Origin: Pseudomonas sp. UMAB-08
Lineage (GTDB): Bacteria; Pseudomonadota; Gammaproteobacteria; Pseudomonadales; Pseudomonadaceae
Length of the DNA: 64,000 nt
Assembly: GCF_900095225.1 (NCBI RefSeq)
Contig: NZ_LT607426.1
Coordinates: forward strand, 23,979-87,978
Direction of reading: 5' to 3'
The notes under the pieces were generated by a model that saw only the letters and a program-made list of their open reading frames with translations, ran no database searches and was not told the origin of the DNA. Positions 16,208 through 25,314 of this stretch are shown here, piece by piece (position 1 is the first letter of the stretch; each line of letters starts with the position of its first letter). Both the position numbers and the translations under genes were made by a program.

Positions 16208-17823
16208 AGCTGCTTGCCGTCCGCCGTCTGTTTCGCATCCAACGCGTCGTGATCCGCTACCGTCTCGATGACTTGTTGTTTGCCCTGCCGTTACCCTGGT
16301 GGATGCTCGCCCTGCGTTACGCCATGCCGTGGCGCTGGTTCCCGCGTAAAACCCTGGAGCTGAGCCGTGGCGCACGCTTGCGCATGGCACTGCAGGACCT
16401 GGGCCCGATTTTCATCAAGTTTGGCCAGTTGCTTTCCACCCGCCGCGATCTGCTCCCCGAGGACATCGCCGACGAGTTGATGCACTTGCAGGACCGCGTG
16501 CCACCGTTCGATTCGCAGCAGGCCATCAACCTGATCGAAGAACAACTCGGCGCAAAAATCAGTGCCGTGTTCAGCCGCTTCGATGTCGCACCGCTGGCCT
16601 CTGCCTCTGTGGCGCAGGTGCATGCCGCGCAGCTGAAAACCGGCGAAGAGGTGGTGGTCAAAGTCGTGCGCCCCGGCCTCAAACCGATCATCAGCCAGGA
16701 TCTGGCGTGGTTGTTCATACTGGCCCGTGTGGCCGAACGGCTCTCGGCCGATGCACGTTTACTGCATCCGGTGGAGGTGGTCAGCGATTACGAAAAGACC
16801 ATCTACGACGAACTCGACTTGTTGCGCGAGGCCGCCAACTCCAGCCAGCTGCGACGCAACTTCGAAGGCTCGCCGCTGCTCTACGTGCCTCAAGTCTATT
16901 GGGACTGGTGCCGCCCCAAAGTACTGGTGATGGAGCGCATCTACGGCATTCAGGTCACCGACCTCGCGACCCTGGCCGATCAGCGCACCGACATGAAAAT
17001 GCTCGCCGAACGCGGCGTGGAGATTTTCTTCACCCAAGTGTTTCGCGACAGCTTCTTTCATGCCGACATGCATCCCGGCAACATTTTCGTCAGCACCGTG
17101 CAGCCCTGGAGCCCGCAGTACATTGCCATCGACTGTGGCATCGTCGGCAGCCTGACGCCTGAAGATCAGGACTATCTGGCGCGTAACCTGTTTGCGTTCT
17201 TCAAGCGTGATTACCGCCGCGTGGCCCAGTTGCACATCGATTCGGGCTGGGTGCCAGCACATACCAAACTCAACGAATTCGAAGCCGCGATCCGTACCGT
17301 TTGCGAACCGATTTTCGAGAAGCCACTTAAAGACATTTCGTTCGGTCAGGTGCTGATGCGCCTGTTCCAGACCGCGCGCCGCTTCAACATGGAAGTCCAG
17401 CCACAACTGGTGCTGCTACAAAAAACCCTGCTCAACATCGAGGGTCTCGGCCGCCAGCTGTACCCGGAACTTGACCTGTGGAGCACCGCTCAACCGTTTC
17501 TGGAGCGCTGGATGCGCGAGCGCGTCAGCCCGAAAACCCTGCTGCACAACCTGCACTCGCAGGTTGAACAGATACCCCACCTGGCCAACATGACCCGCGA
17601 CCTGCTGGAGCGCATGTCCAAGCCCCACGCCTCTGCCCCGCAGCCCGCGTGGCGTGAGCGTGGCGACGGCTGGGCGCTGCGTCTGACTGGCGCGGGTTTA
17701 CTGGCAGGCGGCGCGGTACTGGGCTCGACCCTGGCCGCCAGCGGCACGGCCCTGGTCTCGCTGGGCGCGTGGCCAGCCTGGATCATGTTGGTGGCAGGTC
17801 TGTATCTGGTCGTGCGCCGATAG
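16204..17823 (+). CDS. ubiB: Ubiquinone biosynthesis regulatory kinase-like protein UbiB
   Basis: UbiB belongs to the ABC1/ADCK atypical kinase family, with ATPase activity needed for aerobic ubiquinone synthesis. It has 539 aa, near the usual length. The family KxGQ motif appears as KFGQLLSTRRD at residues 72-82, the Ala-rich loop as ASASVAQVHAA, and the catalytic region as FFHADMHPGNIFV and IDCGIVGSLTPE. The last ~45 residues hold two hydrophobic segments that anchor it in the inner membrane. It closes the ubiEJB unit; hisI follows after 69 bp. Confidence 0.97.
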   Translation: MKLLAVRRLFRIQRVVIRYRLDDLLFALPLPWWMLALRYAMPWRWFPRKTLELSRGARLRMALQDLGPIFIKFGQLLSTRRDLLPEDIADELMHLQDRVPPFDSQQAINLIEEQLGAKISAVFSRFDVAPLASASVAQVHAAQLKTGEEVVVKVVRPGLKPIISQDLAWLFILARVAERLSADARLLHPVEVVSDYEKTIYDELDLLREAANSSQLRRNFEGSPLLYVPQVYWDWCRPKVLVMERIYGIQVTDLATLADQRTDMKMLAERGVEIFFTQVFRDSFFHADMHPGNIFVSTVQPWSPQYIAIDCGIVGSLTPEDQDYLARNLFAFFKRDYRRVAQLHIDSGWVPAHTKLNEFEAAIRTVCEPIFEKPLKDISFGQVLMRLFQTARRFNMEVQPQLVLLQKTLLNIEGLGRQLYPELDLWSTAQPFLERWMRERVSPKTLLHNLHSQVEQIPHLANMTRDLLERMSKPHASAPQPAWRERGDGWALRLTGAGLLAGGAVLGSTLAASGTALVSLGAWPAWIMLVAGLYLVVRR

Positions 17824-17892
17824 CCAGCAGCGCAGGTCGCTGGCACACTATTCAATCGCCGAGGCCTAAAGGCCCGGCTTGCGGAGTCGACG

Positions 17893-18294
17893 ATGAAAGA
17901 CTGGCTGGACGAGATTCACTGGAACAGCGATGGTTTGGTGCCTGCGATTGCCCAGGACCATGAAACCGGACGTGTGCTGATGATGGCCTGGATGAATCGC
18001 GAAGCGCTGAGCTTGACCGCGACCGAGAACCGGGCCATTTATTGGTCGCGTTCCCGTGGCAAACTCTGGCGCAAAGGTGAAGAATCCGGGCATGTGCAAA
18101 AGCTCCACGAAATGCGCCTGGACTGCGATGCCGACGTGATTATCCTGAAGGTCGAACAGATCGGCGGGATTGCCTGCCACACAGGTCGTGAAAGCTGCTT
18201 CTACCGGGTGTACGACGATGCCAGCTGGAAGGTCGTCGATCCGGTGCTCAAAGACCCGCACGCTATCTATCAGGCAGGACACACACATGACTGA
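17893..18294 (+). CDS. hisI: Phosphoribosyl-AMP cyclohydrolase
   Basis: HisI opens the adenine ring of phosphoribosyl-AMP in the third step of histidine synthesis. It has 133 aa, the stand-alone form found in Pseudomonas rather than the HisIE fusion of enterics. Key blocks are MMAWMNREAL, AIYWSRSRGKLWRKGEESGH and the metal-binding DCDAD. Cysteines in GGIACHTGRESCFYRVYD are the family zinc ligands. It overlaps hisE by 8 bp. It is notable that this strain both makes histidine and has a degradation locus 24 kb away. Confidence 0.97.
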   Translation: MKDWLDEIHWNSDGLVPAIAQDHETGRVLMMAWMNREALSLTATENRAIYWSRSRGKLWRKGEESGHVQKLHEMRLDCDADVIILKVEQIGGIACHTGRESCFYRVYDDASWKVVDPVLKDPHAIYQAGHTHD

Positions 18295-18619
18295 CACCCT
18301 GGCCCGTCTGGCCGAAGTGCTTGAAGCACGCAAGGGCGCCGCTGCCGACAGTTCTTATGTCGCCAGCCTGTACCACAAGGGTTTGAACAAGATTCTGGAA
18401 AAGGTCGGTGAAGAATCGGTCGAAACCATCATCGCTGCCAAGGATGCCGCCATCAGCGGTGATTGCAGTGATGTCATCTATGAGACGGCGGACCTGTGGT
18501 TTCACAGCATGGTGATGCTTGCAGCTTTGGGTCAGCATCCGCAAGCTGTACTCGATGAACTGGATCGGCGCTTCGGGCTGTCCGGGCACGCTGAAAAAGC
18601 CGCACGCTCTGCCGACTAA
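18287..18619 (+). CDS. hisE: Phosphoribosyl-ATP pyrophosphatase
   Basis: HisE hydrolyses phosphoribosyl-ATP to phosphoribosyl-AMP, the second step of histidine synthesis. It has 110 aa from ATG 18287 (MTDTLARLAEVLEARKG), which overlaps the hisI stop by 8 bp. It is an all-alpha MazG-like NTP pyrophosphohydrolase with the metal motif EKVGEESVETIIAAK and a second acidic cluster at DVIYETADLWFHSMV. tatA follows after 26 bp, so hisI-hisE-tatABC-rsmE is probably one transcription unit. Confidence 0.97.
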   Translation: MTDTLARLAEVLEARKGAAADSSYVASLYHKGLNKILEKVGEESVETIIAAKDAAISGDCSDVIYETADLWFHSMVMLAALGQHPQAVLDELDRRFGLSGHAEKAARSAD

Positions 18620-18645
18620 ACACGCACCTCGAGGAGGAAAGTTTC

Positions 18646-18909
18646 ATGGGTATTTTTGACTGGAAACACTGGCTCATCATTTTGGTTGTCGTCGTATTGG
18701 TGTTCGGCACCAAGAAACTCAAAGGTCTGGGTACGGATGTTGGCGAATCGATCAAAGGCTTCCGCAAAGCCATGAACGATGAAGAAAAACCTGCTGAACA
18801 GCAGCCGCCGATGCAACCGCAGCAGGCGCCTCAGGGTTCGACCCTGCATGAGCCACAGACCATCGACGCGCAAGCACATAAAGTCGAAGAGCCAATCCGC
18901 AAAGACTAG
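18646..18909 (+). CDS. tatA: Twin-arginine translocase subunit TatA
   Basis: TatA oligomerises to form the transport passage for folded Tat substrates in the inner membrane. It has 87 aa. The single N-terminal membrane helix is at residues 3-20 (IFDWKHWLIILVVVVLV), followed by the family hinge FGTKKLKGLG and an amphipathic helix with SIKGFRKAM. The tail is Gln/Pro-rich and polar. A strong GAGGAGG ribosome site precedes the ATG. tatB follows after 10 bp. Confidence 0.96.
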   Translation: MGIFDWKHWLIILVVVVLVFGTKKLKGLGTDVGESIKGFRKAMNDEEKPAEQQPPMQPQQAPQGSTLHEPQTIDAQAHKVEEPIRKD

Positions 18910-18919
18910 GTCGTGTTGA

Positions 18920-19402
18920 ATGTTTGGTATCAGCTTCTCTGAACTGCTGCTCGTTGGTCTCGTCGCCCTGCTGGTGCTTGGTCCCGAGCGCCTGCCGGGT
19001 GCGGCGCGTACGGCTGGCCTTTGGGTCGGGCGGCTGAAACGCAGCTTCAATGCGATCAAACAGGAAGTTGAGCGCGAAATCGGTGCCGATGAAATCCGCC
19101 GACAGCTGCACAACGAGCACATCCTGTCGTTAGAGCAGGAAGCCAAAAAGATTTTCGCGCCGCAACAGACACCGGTCGAGCCCGTCGCTACGGTCAGCCC
19201 GCCAGTCGAGGCCCAGACCATCGCGCCGCCGACACCGGCATCGCTGCCCGAAACGCCCGTCGTCGCGGCTGAACCCGTTGCCGTTGTCCCGGCCGCTATT
19301 GCTCCAGCAGCTCCAGCCGAGGCTGCCCCGGTCGCACACGTCAGCCCGGTGCCAAGCGCACCGCCCGTCAACGATTCATCTTTGCCACCGCGAGCCCCAT
19401 GA
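18920..19402 (+). CDS. tatB: Twin-arginine translocase subunit TatB
   Basis: TatB forms the substrate receptor complex with TatC. It has 160 aa. The membrane helix is MFGISFSELLLVGLVALLVL with the conserved Glu8, followed by GPERLPGAARTAGLWVGRLK and a long amphipathic helix. The C-terminal ~75 residues are an Ala/Pro/Val-rich low-complexity tail (PVEPVATVSPPVEAQTIAPP) of no assigned role. Its stop overlaps the ATG of tatC by four bases (ATGA). Confidence 0.95.
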   Translation: MFGISFSELLLVGLVALLVLGPERLPGAARTAGLWVGRLKRSFNAIKQEVEREIGADEIRRQLHNEHILSLEQEAKKIFAPQQTPVEPVATVSPPVEAQTIAPPTPASLPETPVVAAEPVAVVPAAIAPAAPAEAAPVAHVSPVPSAPPVNDSSLPPRAP

Positions 19403-20202
19403 GCGCTGATATCCCGGAAAACGATCAGCAAATGCCGCTGATCTCGCACCTCACCGAGCTGCGCACACGCCTGTTGCGTTGCGTTGTGGCAATTTTCCTG
19501 ATCTTTGCCGGGTTGTTTTACTTCACCCAGAAGATCTACACCCTGGTCTCCGCACCTCTGCGAGTGTATTTGCCCGAAGGCGCGACGATGATCGCCACCG
19601 ACGTGGCCTCGCCGTTCCTGACACCGTTCAAGCTCACCATGATGTGCTCGCTGTTTCTGGCGATGCCGGTGATCCTGCATCAGATATGGGGCTTTATTGC
19701 ACCCGGCCTGTACAAGCATGAAAAACGTGTCGCCGTACCGTTGCTGGTTTCGAGCATTATCCTGTTCTATTCAGGCATGGCCTTCGCGTACTTTTTGGTG
19801 TTCCCGCTGATTTTCCACTTCTTCGCCAGCGTGACCCCGGAAGGCGTTTCGATGATGACTGACATCGCCAGTTACCTGGACTTTGTCATGACCTTGTTCT
19901 TCGCCTTTGGTGTCGCTTTCGAGATCCCGGTGGCCGTGGTGCTGTTGGTGTGGATCGGCATCGTCGACGTCGCCTACCTGAAAAAAATGCGCCCGTACGT
20001 GGTCATTGGCTGCTTCGTGGTCGGCATGATCCTGACGCCGCCGGACATCTTTTCGCAGACATTGCTCGCGGTGCCCATGTGGCTGCTGTTCGAGATCGGC
20101 GTGCTGTGCAGCGGCTTGATCGTCAAGCGTGGCGATCACCCGGATGACCAGCCGGATGAGGACTCTGACAAACAAGACCAGCCGCCTGCGACCCAGCCGT
20201 GA
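19399..20202 (+). CDS. tatC: Twin-arginine translocase subunit TatC
   Basis: TatC is the core six-helix receptor that binds the twin-arginine signal peptide. It has 267 aa. The N-terminal signature is MPLISHLTELRTRLLR; six hydrophobic segments follow, with the family blocks SPFLTPFKLTM and FGVAFEIPVAVVLLV and the conserved cytoplasmic loop YLKKMRPYVVIG. The C-terminal tail is acidic and Asp/Gln-rich (DDQPDEDSDKQDQ), longer than the minimal core. Four-base overlaps with tatB (ATGA) and rsmE (GTGA) indicate coupled translation. Confidence 0.96.
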   Translation: MSADIPENDQQMPLISHLTELRTRLLRCVVAIFLIFAGLFYFTQKIYTLVSAPLRVYLPEGATMIATDVASPFLTPFKLTMMCSLFLAMPVILHQIWGFIAPGLYKHEKRVAVPLLVSSIILFYSGMAFAYFLVFPLIFHFFASVTPEGVSMMTDIASYLDFVMTLFFAFGVAFEIPVAVVLLVWIGIVDVAYLKKMRPYVVIGCFVVGMILTPPDIFSQTLLAVPMWLLFEIGVLCSGLIVKRGDHPDDQPDEDSDKQDQPPATQP

Positions 20203-20906
20203 ACCTGCTGCTGCTCGAAGAAGCTGACTTTATCGCAGCTGACAGAGTCATCCTGCGCGACCGCCGCCTCAAGCACATGCAAGAGGTGCATCGCGCAGTG
20301 GTTGGCGACAGCCTGCGCGTAGGCCGCATCGGTGGCTTGCTCGGCACTGGCGAGCTGCTGCGCCTGGAAAGCCATGAAGCCGAATTGCAGATCAGCCTTG
20401 ACCGCGCGCCACCGGCCAAACTGCCCCTGACCCTGCTGCTGGCCTTGCCCAGGCCGAAGATGCTGCGCCGGGTGTTCCAGACAGTCGCAACCATGGGCGT
20501 GCCCAGGGTGATTCTGCTCAACAGCTATCGGGTGGAAAAAAGCTTCTGGCAAACACCGTTTCTGGAGCCCGAAGCCATCCGTGAACAGCTTGTATTGGGT
20601 CTGGAACAGGCACGCGACTGCGTCCTGCCAGAGATTCTGATCGAAAAACGCTTCAAGCCGTTCGTCGAAGACCGTCTGCCTCAACTGGTTGAAGGCAGCC
20701 TCGGCCTTGTCGGTCATCCGGGTGACTACCCTGCCTGCCCGCGAGGCACTGATCAGTCCGTCACGCTGGCCATCGGCCCGGAAGGCGGCTGGATCCCCTA
20801 CGAAATCGACTTGCTGAGCAAGGCTGGCCTCCAGCCGGTCCAGCTCGGCGAACGTATCCTGCGAGTCGAAACGGCTGTCACGGCCCTGCTCGCTCGCCTG
20901 TTCTAA
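20199..20906 (+). CDS. rsmE: 16S rRNA (uracil-1498-N3)-methyltransferase
   Basis: RsmE is a SPOUT-class methyltransferase that modifies U1498 of 16S rRNA on the 30S subunit. It has 235 aa. It starts with GTG at 20199, overlapping the tatC stop by four bases (GTGA). An N-terminal PUA-like domain (residues 1-70) precedes the SPOUT domain. The trefoil-knot SAM site is marked by TLAIGPEGGWIPYEIDLL and the C-terminal LGERILRVETAVTALLARLF. It is the last gene of the his-tat unit. Confidence 0.95.
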   Translation: MNLLLLEEADFIAADRVILRDRRLKHMQEVHRAVVGDSLRVGRIGGLLGTGELLRLESHEAELQISLDRAPPAKLPLTLLLALPRPKMLRRVFQTVATMGVPRVILLNSYRVEKSFWQTPFLEPEAIREQLVLGLEQARDCVLPEILIEKRFKPFVEDRLPQLVEGSLGLVGHPGDYPACPRGTDQSVTLAIGPEGGWIPYEIDLLSKAGLQPVQLGERILRVETAVTALLARLF

Positions 20907-21071
20907 AAAGATTCCCGCACCCGTCCGCAAGACTCGATTACGACGCAGCATGGAGCAATGGTCGAAATCTCCTACGTAATTAGTCCGACTTTATCGACCA
21001 ACGCGCTTCAGTTCCGATCCCGGCGGCCGATGCAGGAGGACGCTACAACACGTTCACCCCAAGGAGCCGTC

Positions 21072-22988
21072 ATGTACAGCTGGTTAGTCCGAAGCCTCGG
21101 AAATATAAGTGTCAGCCTGAAACTGGGCATCGGCTTCGGTCTGGTGCTGTTGCTCACAATCGTTATCACCCTTACGGGCTGGCAGGGCATGACGTCCCTG
21201 ATTGAGCGAAGTGACAAACTGGCGTCCATCACCCAACTCAATGACTTGAGCAGGGACCTGCGTGTCACCCGACAACATTACGAAGTGCAACTTAACGCTG
21301 AATCCGCAGCTGCAGTAACTGGCGTTCTCGACAAGGTCGAGCAAAATCTGCGCACTGCAAAAACCAAAATCCAGAACAAGGCTGACCAGGACATGCTCGA
21401 TGAGCAGACCCAGGCCACCGCAAGTTACCGTCGCGCTTTCGCTGACATGACCCAAGCCGTTCAAACCCGCGAAGCGAGCCGAGTGAATCTGGACACTACC
21501 GCCGACCGGGCCGCGGAGCACGTCTCTGGCATCGAGGAATCGTTGCTCAAAGGCGATAGCATTCTGGCGTTCAACAGTGTTGTGGAGCTGAGCAAGCTGA
21601 TCCAGCAGGCGCACCTTCAGGTGCGCAGCTACACCTACAGTGGCAAGCCTGAATTCGAGAAAAACGCCAACGCCGCCATCGACGCAGCGCTGACCGGGCT
21701 TAACACCCTGCCCGGCTCGATACCGTCCGAATATCTGGGCAAGCTCAAAGACGCCAGCGATGCCCTCAAGGCCTATCGCAGTGCAGTGGGCCAATACCGT
21801 GATGCCCAACTGCTGAACCAGCAAGCGCTGGCGAAAATGTCGGGGCTGGGAGACCGCCTGCTGACACTCAGCGCCCAACTGTCTGCTTCACAAAACCTCA
21901 AGAGCGATGCTGACAGCGCTAAAGCCCGCTCCATGCTCGGCATCGCAACGGCACTGGCACTGCTGTTCGGTGTCATTGCGGCCTGGGCTATCACCCGCCA
22001 GATCGTCACCCCGCTGCTGCACACGCTCCACGTCGTGGAGCGCGTCGCTTCAGGTGATTTGAGCCAGGATTTACACGTCGAGCGCAAGGACGAGATAGGC
22101 CAGTTGCAGAACAGTATTCAGCGCATGACCATCAGCCTGCGCGCATTGATTGGAGGCATCAGCGACAGCGTGACGCAAATCGCCAGCGCCGCTGAAGAGT
22201 TGTCCGCCGTGACCGAGCAAACCAGTGCAGGGGTTAACAGCCAGAAGGTCGAAACCGATCAGGTGGCCACCGCCATGCACGAAATGACGGCGACCGTTCA
22301 GGAAGTCGCGCGCAATGCCGAAGAAGCGTCTGAAGCCGCCGTTGCCGCCGATCAACAGGCGCGTGAAGGCGACCGCGTGGTCAAGGAAGCCATCACCCAG
22401 ATCGAACGTCTGGCCAGTGAAGTGAGCAATTCCACCGACGCGATGACTGAACTCCAGCGAGAAAGCGACAAGATTGGCAGCGTGCTCGACGTGATCAAAT
22501 CTGTCGCCCAACAGACCAACCTCCTGGCGCTCAACGCCGCCATTGAAGCCGCACGTGCCGGGGAAGCCGGTCGTGGTTTCGCCGTGGTAGCCGATGAAGT
22601 GCGCAGCCTGGCCCAGCGCACGCAAAAATCCACCGAAGAGATCGAGGAGCTGATCGCTGGCCTGCAAAAAGGTACCCAGCAAGTGGCGACGATCATGGAC
22701 AACAGCCGCAGCCTGACCGTCAGCAGTGTCGAACTGACGCGCCGCGCTGGCAGCTCGCTGGAGAATATTGCTCGCACCGCGTCGGCGATCCAGGGCATGA
22801 ACCAGCAGATCGCCGCCGCCGCCGAGCAACAAAGCGCCACCGCCGAAGAGATCAACCGCAGCATACTGAACGTACGCGACGTCTCCGAGCAAACCTCCGC
22901 CGCCAGCGAAGAAACCGCAGCGTCCAGTGTCGAACTGGCCCGACTGGGTAACCATCTACAAATGCTGGTGGGTAAGTTCAGGGTGTAA
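21072..22988 (+). CDS. Methyl-accepting chemotaxis protein with HBM-type sensor region (first of a tandem pair)
   Basis: This chemoreceptor has 638 aa. ATG 21072 is chosen because AAGGAG precedes it and an in-frame ATG at 20958 lacks a membrane-protein N-terminus. Transmembrane helix 1 is at about 17-36 (LGIGFGLVLLLTIVITLTGW) and helix 2 at about 288-307. The ~250-residue helical periplasmic part between them fits a helical bimodular (HBM) domain such as McpS of P. putida or McpK of P. aeruginosa, which sense organic acids. HAMP follows at about 308-361, then a signalling hairpin with the tip QQTNLLALNAAIEAARAGEA. The 3' neighbour is a close paralogue. The ligand is unknown. Confidence 0.93.
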   Translation: MYSWLVRSLGNISVSLKLGIGFGLVLLLTIVITLTGWQGMTSLIERSDKLASITQLNDLSRDLRVTRQHYEVQLNAESAAAVTGVLDKVEQNLRTAKTKIQNKADQDMLDEQTQATASYRRAFADMTQAVQTREASRVNLDTTADRAAEHVSGIEESLLKGDSILAFNSVVELSKLIQQAHLQVRSYTYSGKPEFEKNANAAIDAALTGLNTLPGSIPSEYLGKLKDASDALKAYRSAVGQYRDAQLLNQQALAKMSGLGDRLLTLSAQLSASQNLKSDADSAKARSMLGIATALALLFGVIAAWAITRQIVTPLLHTLHVVERVASGDLSQDLHVERKDEIGQLQNSIQRMTISLRALIGGISDSVTQIASAAEELSAVTEQTSAGVNSQKVETDQVATAMHEMTATVQEVARNAEEASEAAVAADQQAREGDRVVKEAITQIERLASEVSNSTDAMTELQRESDKIGSVLDVIKSVAQQTNLLALNAAIEAARAGEAGRGFAVVADEVRSLAQRTQKSTEEIEELIAGLQKGTQQVATIMDNSRSLTVSSVELTRRAGSSLENIARTASAIQGMNQQIAAAAEQQSATAEEINRSILNVRDVSEQTSAASEETAASSVELARLGNHLQMLVGKFRV

Positions 22989-22998
22989 AACAGCACAG

Positions 22999-23039
22999 AT
23001 CTGTAGGCGCTGCCGCAGGCTGCGACAGCGCCTACAGAT
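22999..23039. repeat. REP-like hairpin between the two chemoreceptor genes
   Basis: ATCTGTAGGCGCTG (22999-23012) is matched by the exact inverted copy CAGCGCCTACAGAT (23026-23039) around CCGCAGGCTGCGA. It begins 10 bases after the first receptor stop and probably folds in the transcript; it is a short REP-family unit. Confidence 0.75.
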
Positions 23040-23178
23040 TTTGTAATAGACCCTCCCCCTCGATTTTCAGACTTTTCCTACGACCTGTTCAGGTCCAGCG
23101 ACCCCTTCCCCTGCCGATGCGTTAACCAGGCACAACGATGTTTTGCCTTCTTTTCGCATCCTTTGCAGGAGAACTCCC

Positions 23179-25119
23179 ATGTTCCGACCCCTGACCCAGG
23201 CTCTGGGCAATACAAGCGTCAAGCTTAAACTCGCACTGGGCTTCGGCCTGGTCTTAATGCTGACCCTGGCGATTACCCTGACAGGCTGGCATGCACTCGA
23301 CACACTGATCGACCGCTCCGAAAAGCTGACGGCCATCGGTCAGTTGAGCAACGCGAGCAAGGACCTGCGGGTTGAGCGGATTACGTTTCGCGTGGAAAAC
23401 ACGCCGGAAAGCGCAGTTGCAGTGCTCAAACGCCTTAACGAACTGGAAGCACAGCTCAATGCGTTACGCAGCACCATGGACGACCCGGCCAACGTCGCGC
23501 TGCTGTCGGACCAGAGTGAGACCGTGCGCACGTTTGAAAAGACCTTCACCGAACTTGGGCAGACATTGAAGGAACGCGATAAAACCCGTGAACAGCTTGA
23601 TCAGCACTCCGAGCTGGCGATGAAAACGGTGGCGCAGGTGGAAACCGAAGTGCTGAAGGCGGTCAGTCAGGAGCAGGACAGCAGCGAACGGCTGGGCGAG
23701 TTCACCAACATCGCGCAACTGCGTCAACAGATCGAGACTGCCCGCTATCACGTGCAGGCTTACTCATTCAGCGGTCTGGAACAGTACGAACTGGCGGCGA
23801 TTGCAGCCATCGATGAAGCGCTCAAAGAGGTCAGCCAGATAGCTGAGGATCAGGCTGACGCTAATGTCTCCGGGCTGCAACAGGCCAATCAGGCCTTACA
23901 AAACTATCGCGAGAAACTAGGTCAGTTCAAAGACATTCAGATCAAGGCCGAAGCTGCGCAAGAGACCATGGAAGCGCTGGGCAATACGTTGCTCGCCTCC
24001 AGCGCTGAGTTGAGTAGCCGCCAGACCATCAAGCGCGATACCGAGGCGACGCAGGCACGTACCACCTTGACCAGCGTTGCCGCTCTGGCGCTGCTTCTCG
24101 GGCTGTCGGCCGCCTGGGTGATCACTCGGCAGATCATCGCGCCCCTACAGCAAACACTGATAGCGGCCGGGCGCATCGCTCAAGGCGACTTGAGCAAAGA
24201 CCTGGTTATCGAGCGCCGCGATGAAATGGGCCAACTGCAAGTCAGCATGCAGCAAATGACCCTGAGCCTGCGCGAGCTGATCGGCGGGATTGGCGACGGT
24301 GTTGCGCAGATCGCCAGCGCGGCAGAACAGTTGTCTGCGGTGACGGCGCAGACCAGTGTCGGCGTGAATGGTCAAAAGGACGAAACCGATCAGGTCGCCA
24401 CCGCCATGAATGAGATGACAGCAACCGTGAGGGAGGTCGCCCGTAACGCCGAGGCAGCGTCGAACGCCGCAGTCCAGGCCGATCAGCAAGCCCGTGAGGG
24501 CGACAAAGTGGTGGCTGAAGCCATCACCCAGATTGAGCGTCTGGCCGTTGAGGTCGGCAACTCAACCTTGGCGATGAACCAACTCAAACTGGAAAGCGAT
24601 AAAATTGGCAGCGTGCTCGACGTGATCAAATCAGTGTCGCAGCAAACCAATCTGCTGGCCCTGAACGCTGCCATCGAAGCCGCTCGCGCCGGGGAAGCGG
24701 GCCGTGGTTTCGCAGTGGTCGCGGACGAGGTGCGCAGCCTGGCGCAACGCACCCAGCAATCCACCGAAGAGATCGAAGAGCTGATCGCTGCCTTGCAAAA
24801 CGGCACCCAGCAGGTGGTGACCACCCTCGACAATAGCCGCGCCCTGTCGGACAGCAGTGTCGAATTGAGCCGTCGGGCCGGCGGTGCCCTGGAACACATC
24901 ACGCTCACCGTCTCGACCATCCAGAGCATGAACCAGCAGATCGCGACCGCAGGAGAGGAGCAAAGCGCCGTCGCCGAGGAAATTACCCGCAGCGTACTGA
25001 ACGTACGTGATATCGCCGAACAGACGGCAGCGGCCAGCGAGGAAACGGCAGCCTCGAGTGTCGAACTGGCGCGACTGGGAAGTCATTTGCAGGGGCTGGT
25101 AGGACGGTTTCGGGTGTAG
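23179..25119 (+). CDS. Methyl-accepting chemotaxis protein with HBM-type sensor region (second of a tandem pair)
   Basis: This receptor has 646 aa from ATG 23179 (MFRPLTQALGNTSVKLKLALG), preceded by a CAGGAG site. Its layout equals that of the upstream receptor: helix 1 near 15-35, a helical periplasmic domain, helix 2 near 297-316, HAMP, then the signalling domain with the identical tip QQTNLLALNAAIEAARAGEA. The cytoplasmic halves are close to identical in long blocks while the periplasmic halves diverge clearly, so different ligands are likely. The stop codon TAG at 25117-25119 lies inside the left arm of a REPIN. The pair arose by tandem duplication. Confidence 0.93.
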   Translation: MFRPLTQALGNTSVKLKLALGFGLVLMLTLAITLTGWHALDTLIDRSEKLTAIGQLSNASKDLRVERITFRVENTPESAVAVLKRLNELEAQLNALRSTMDDPANVALLSDQSETVRTFEKTFTELGQTLKERDKTREQLDQHSELAMKTVAQVETEVLKAVSQEQDSSERLGEFTNIAQLRQQIETARYHVQAYSFSGLEQYELAAIAAIDEALKEVSQIAEDQADANVSGLQQANQALQNYREKLGQFKDIQIKAEAAQETMEALGNTLLASSAELSSRQTIKRDTEATQARTTLTSVAALALLLGLSAAWVITRQIIAPLQQTLIAAGRIAQGDLSKDLVIERRDEMGQLQVSMQQMTLSLRELIGGIGDGVAQIASAAEQLSAVTAQTSVGVNGQKDETDQVATAMNEMTATVREVARNAEAASNAAVQADQQAREGDKVVAEAITQIERLAVEVGNSTLAMNQLKLESDKIGSVLDVIKSVSQQTNLLALNAAIEAARAGEAGRGFAVVADEVRSLAQRTQQSTEEIEELIAALQNGTQQVVTTLDNSRALSDSSVELSRRAGGALEHITLTVSTIQSMNQQIATAGEEQSAVAEEITRSVLNVRDIAEQTAAASEETAASSVELARLGSHLQGLVGRFRV

Positions 25120-25245
25120 GAGCTGGCTTGCCAGCGATCGGCTGCGGAGCGGTCGTAGAATGCCTGTACACGGTTTTGCTGAAGCGTTTGGGAATACCGA
25201 CTTGCGACCACTTCGTGGCCGATCGCAGGCAAGCCAGCGCCTACA
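25115..25245. repeat. REPIN overlapping the stop codon of the second chemoreceptor gene
   Basis: The left arm TGTAGGAGCTGGCTTGCCAG starts at 25115 and includes the TAG stop of the chemoreceptor (25117-25119). The right arm GATCGCAGGCAAGCCAGCGC-CTACA ends at 25245. The arms are inverted REP copies around a 60-70 bp variable spacer. Confidence 0.8.
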
Positions 25246-25263
25246 GATTATGTATTCCACTCC

Positions 25264-25305
25264 AAAAAAAACGCCCTTGAGGAGTGACCTCAAGGGCGCT
25301 TTTTT
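25264..25305 (-). terminator. Intrinsic terminator of the opgGH operon
   Basis: GCCCTTGAGG (25273-25282) pairs with CCTCAAGGGC (25288-25297) across the loop AGTGA. The stem is flanked by an A-run on the left and a T-run on the right, so it works for opgH transcripts on the minus strand and for rightward transcripts from the chemoreceptor genes. Confidence 0.92.
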
Positions 25306-25314
25306 ATCACACTA

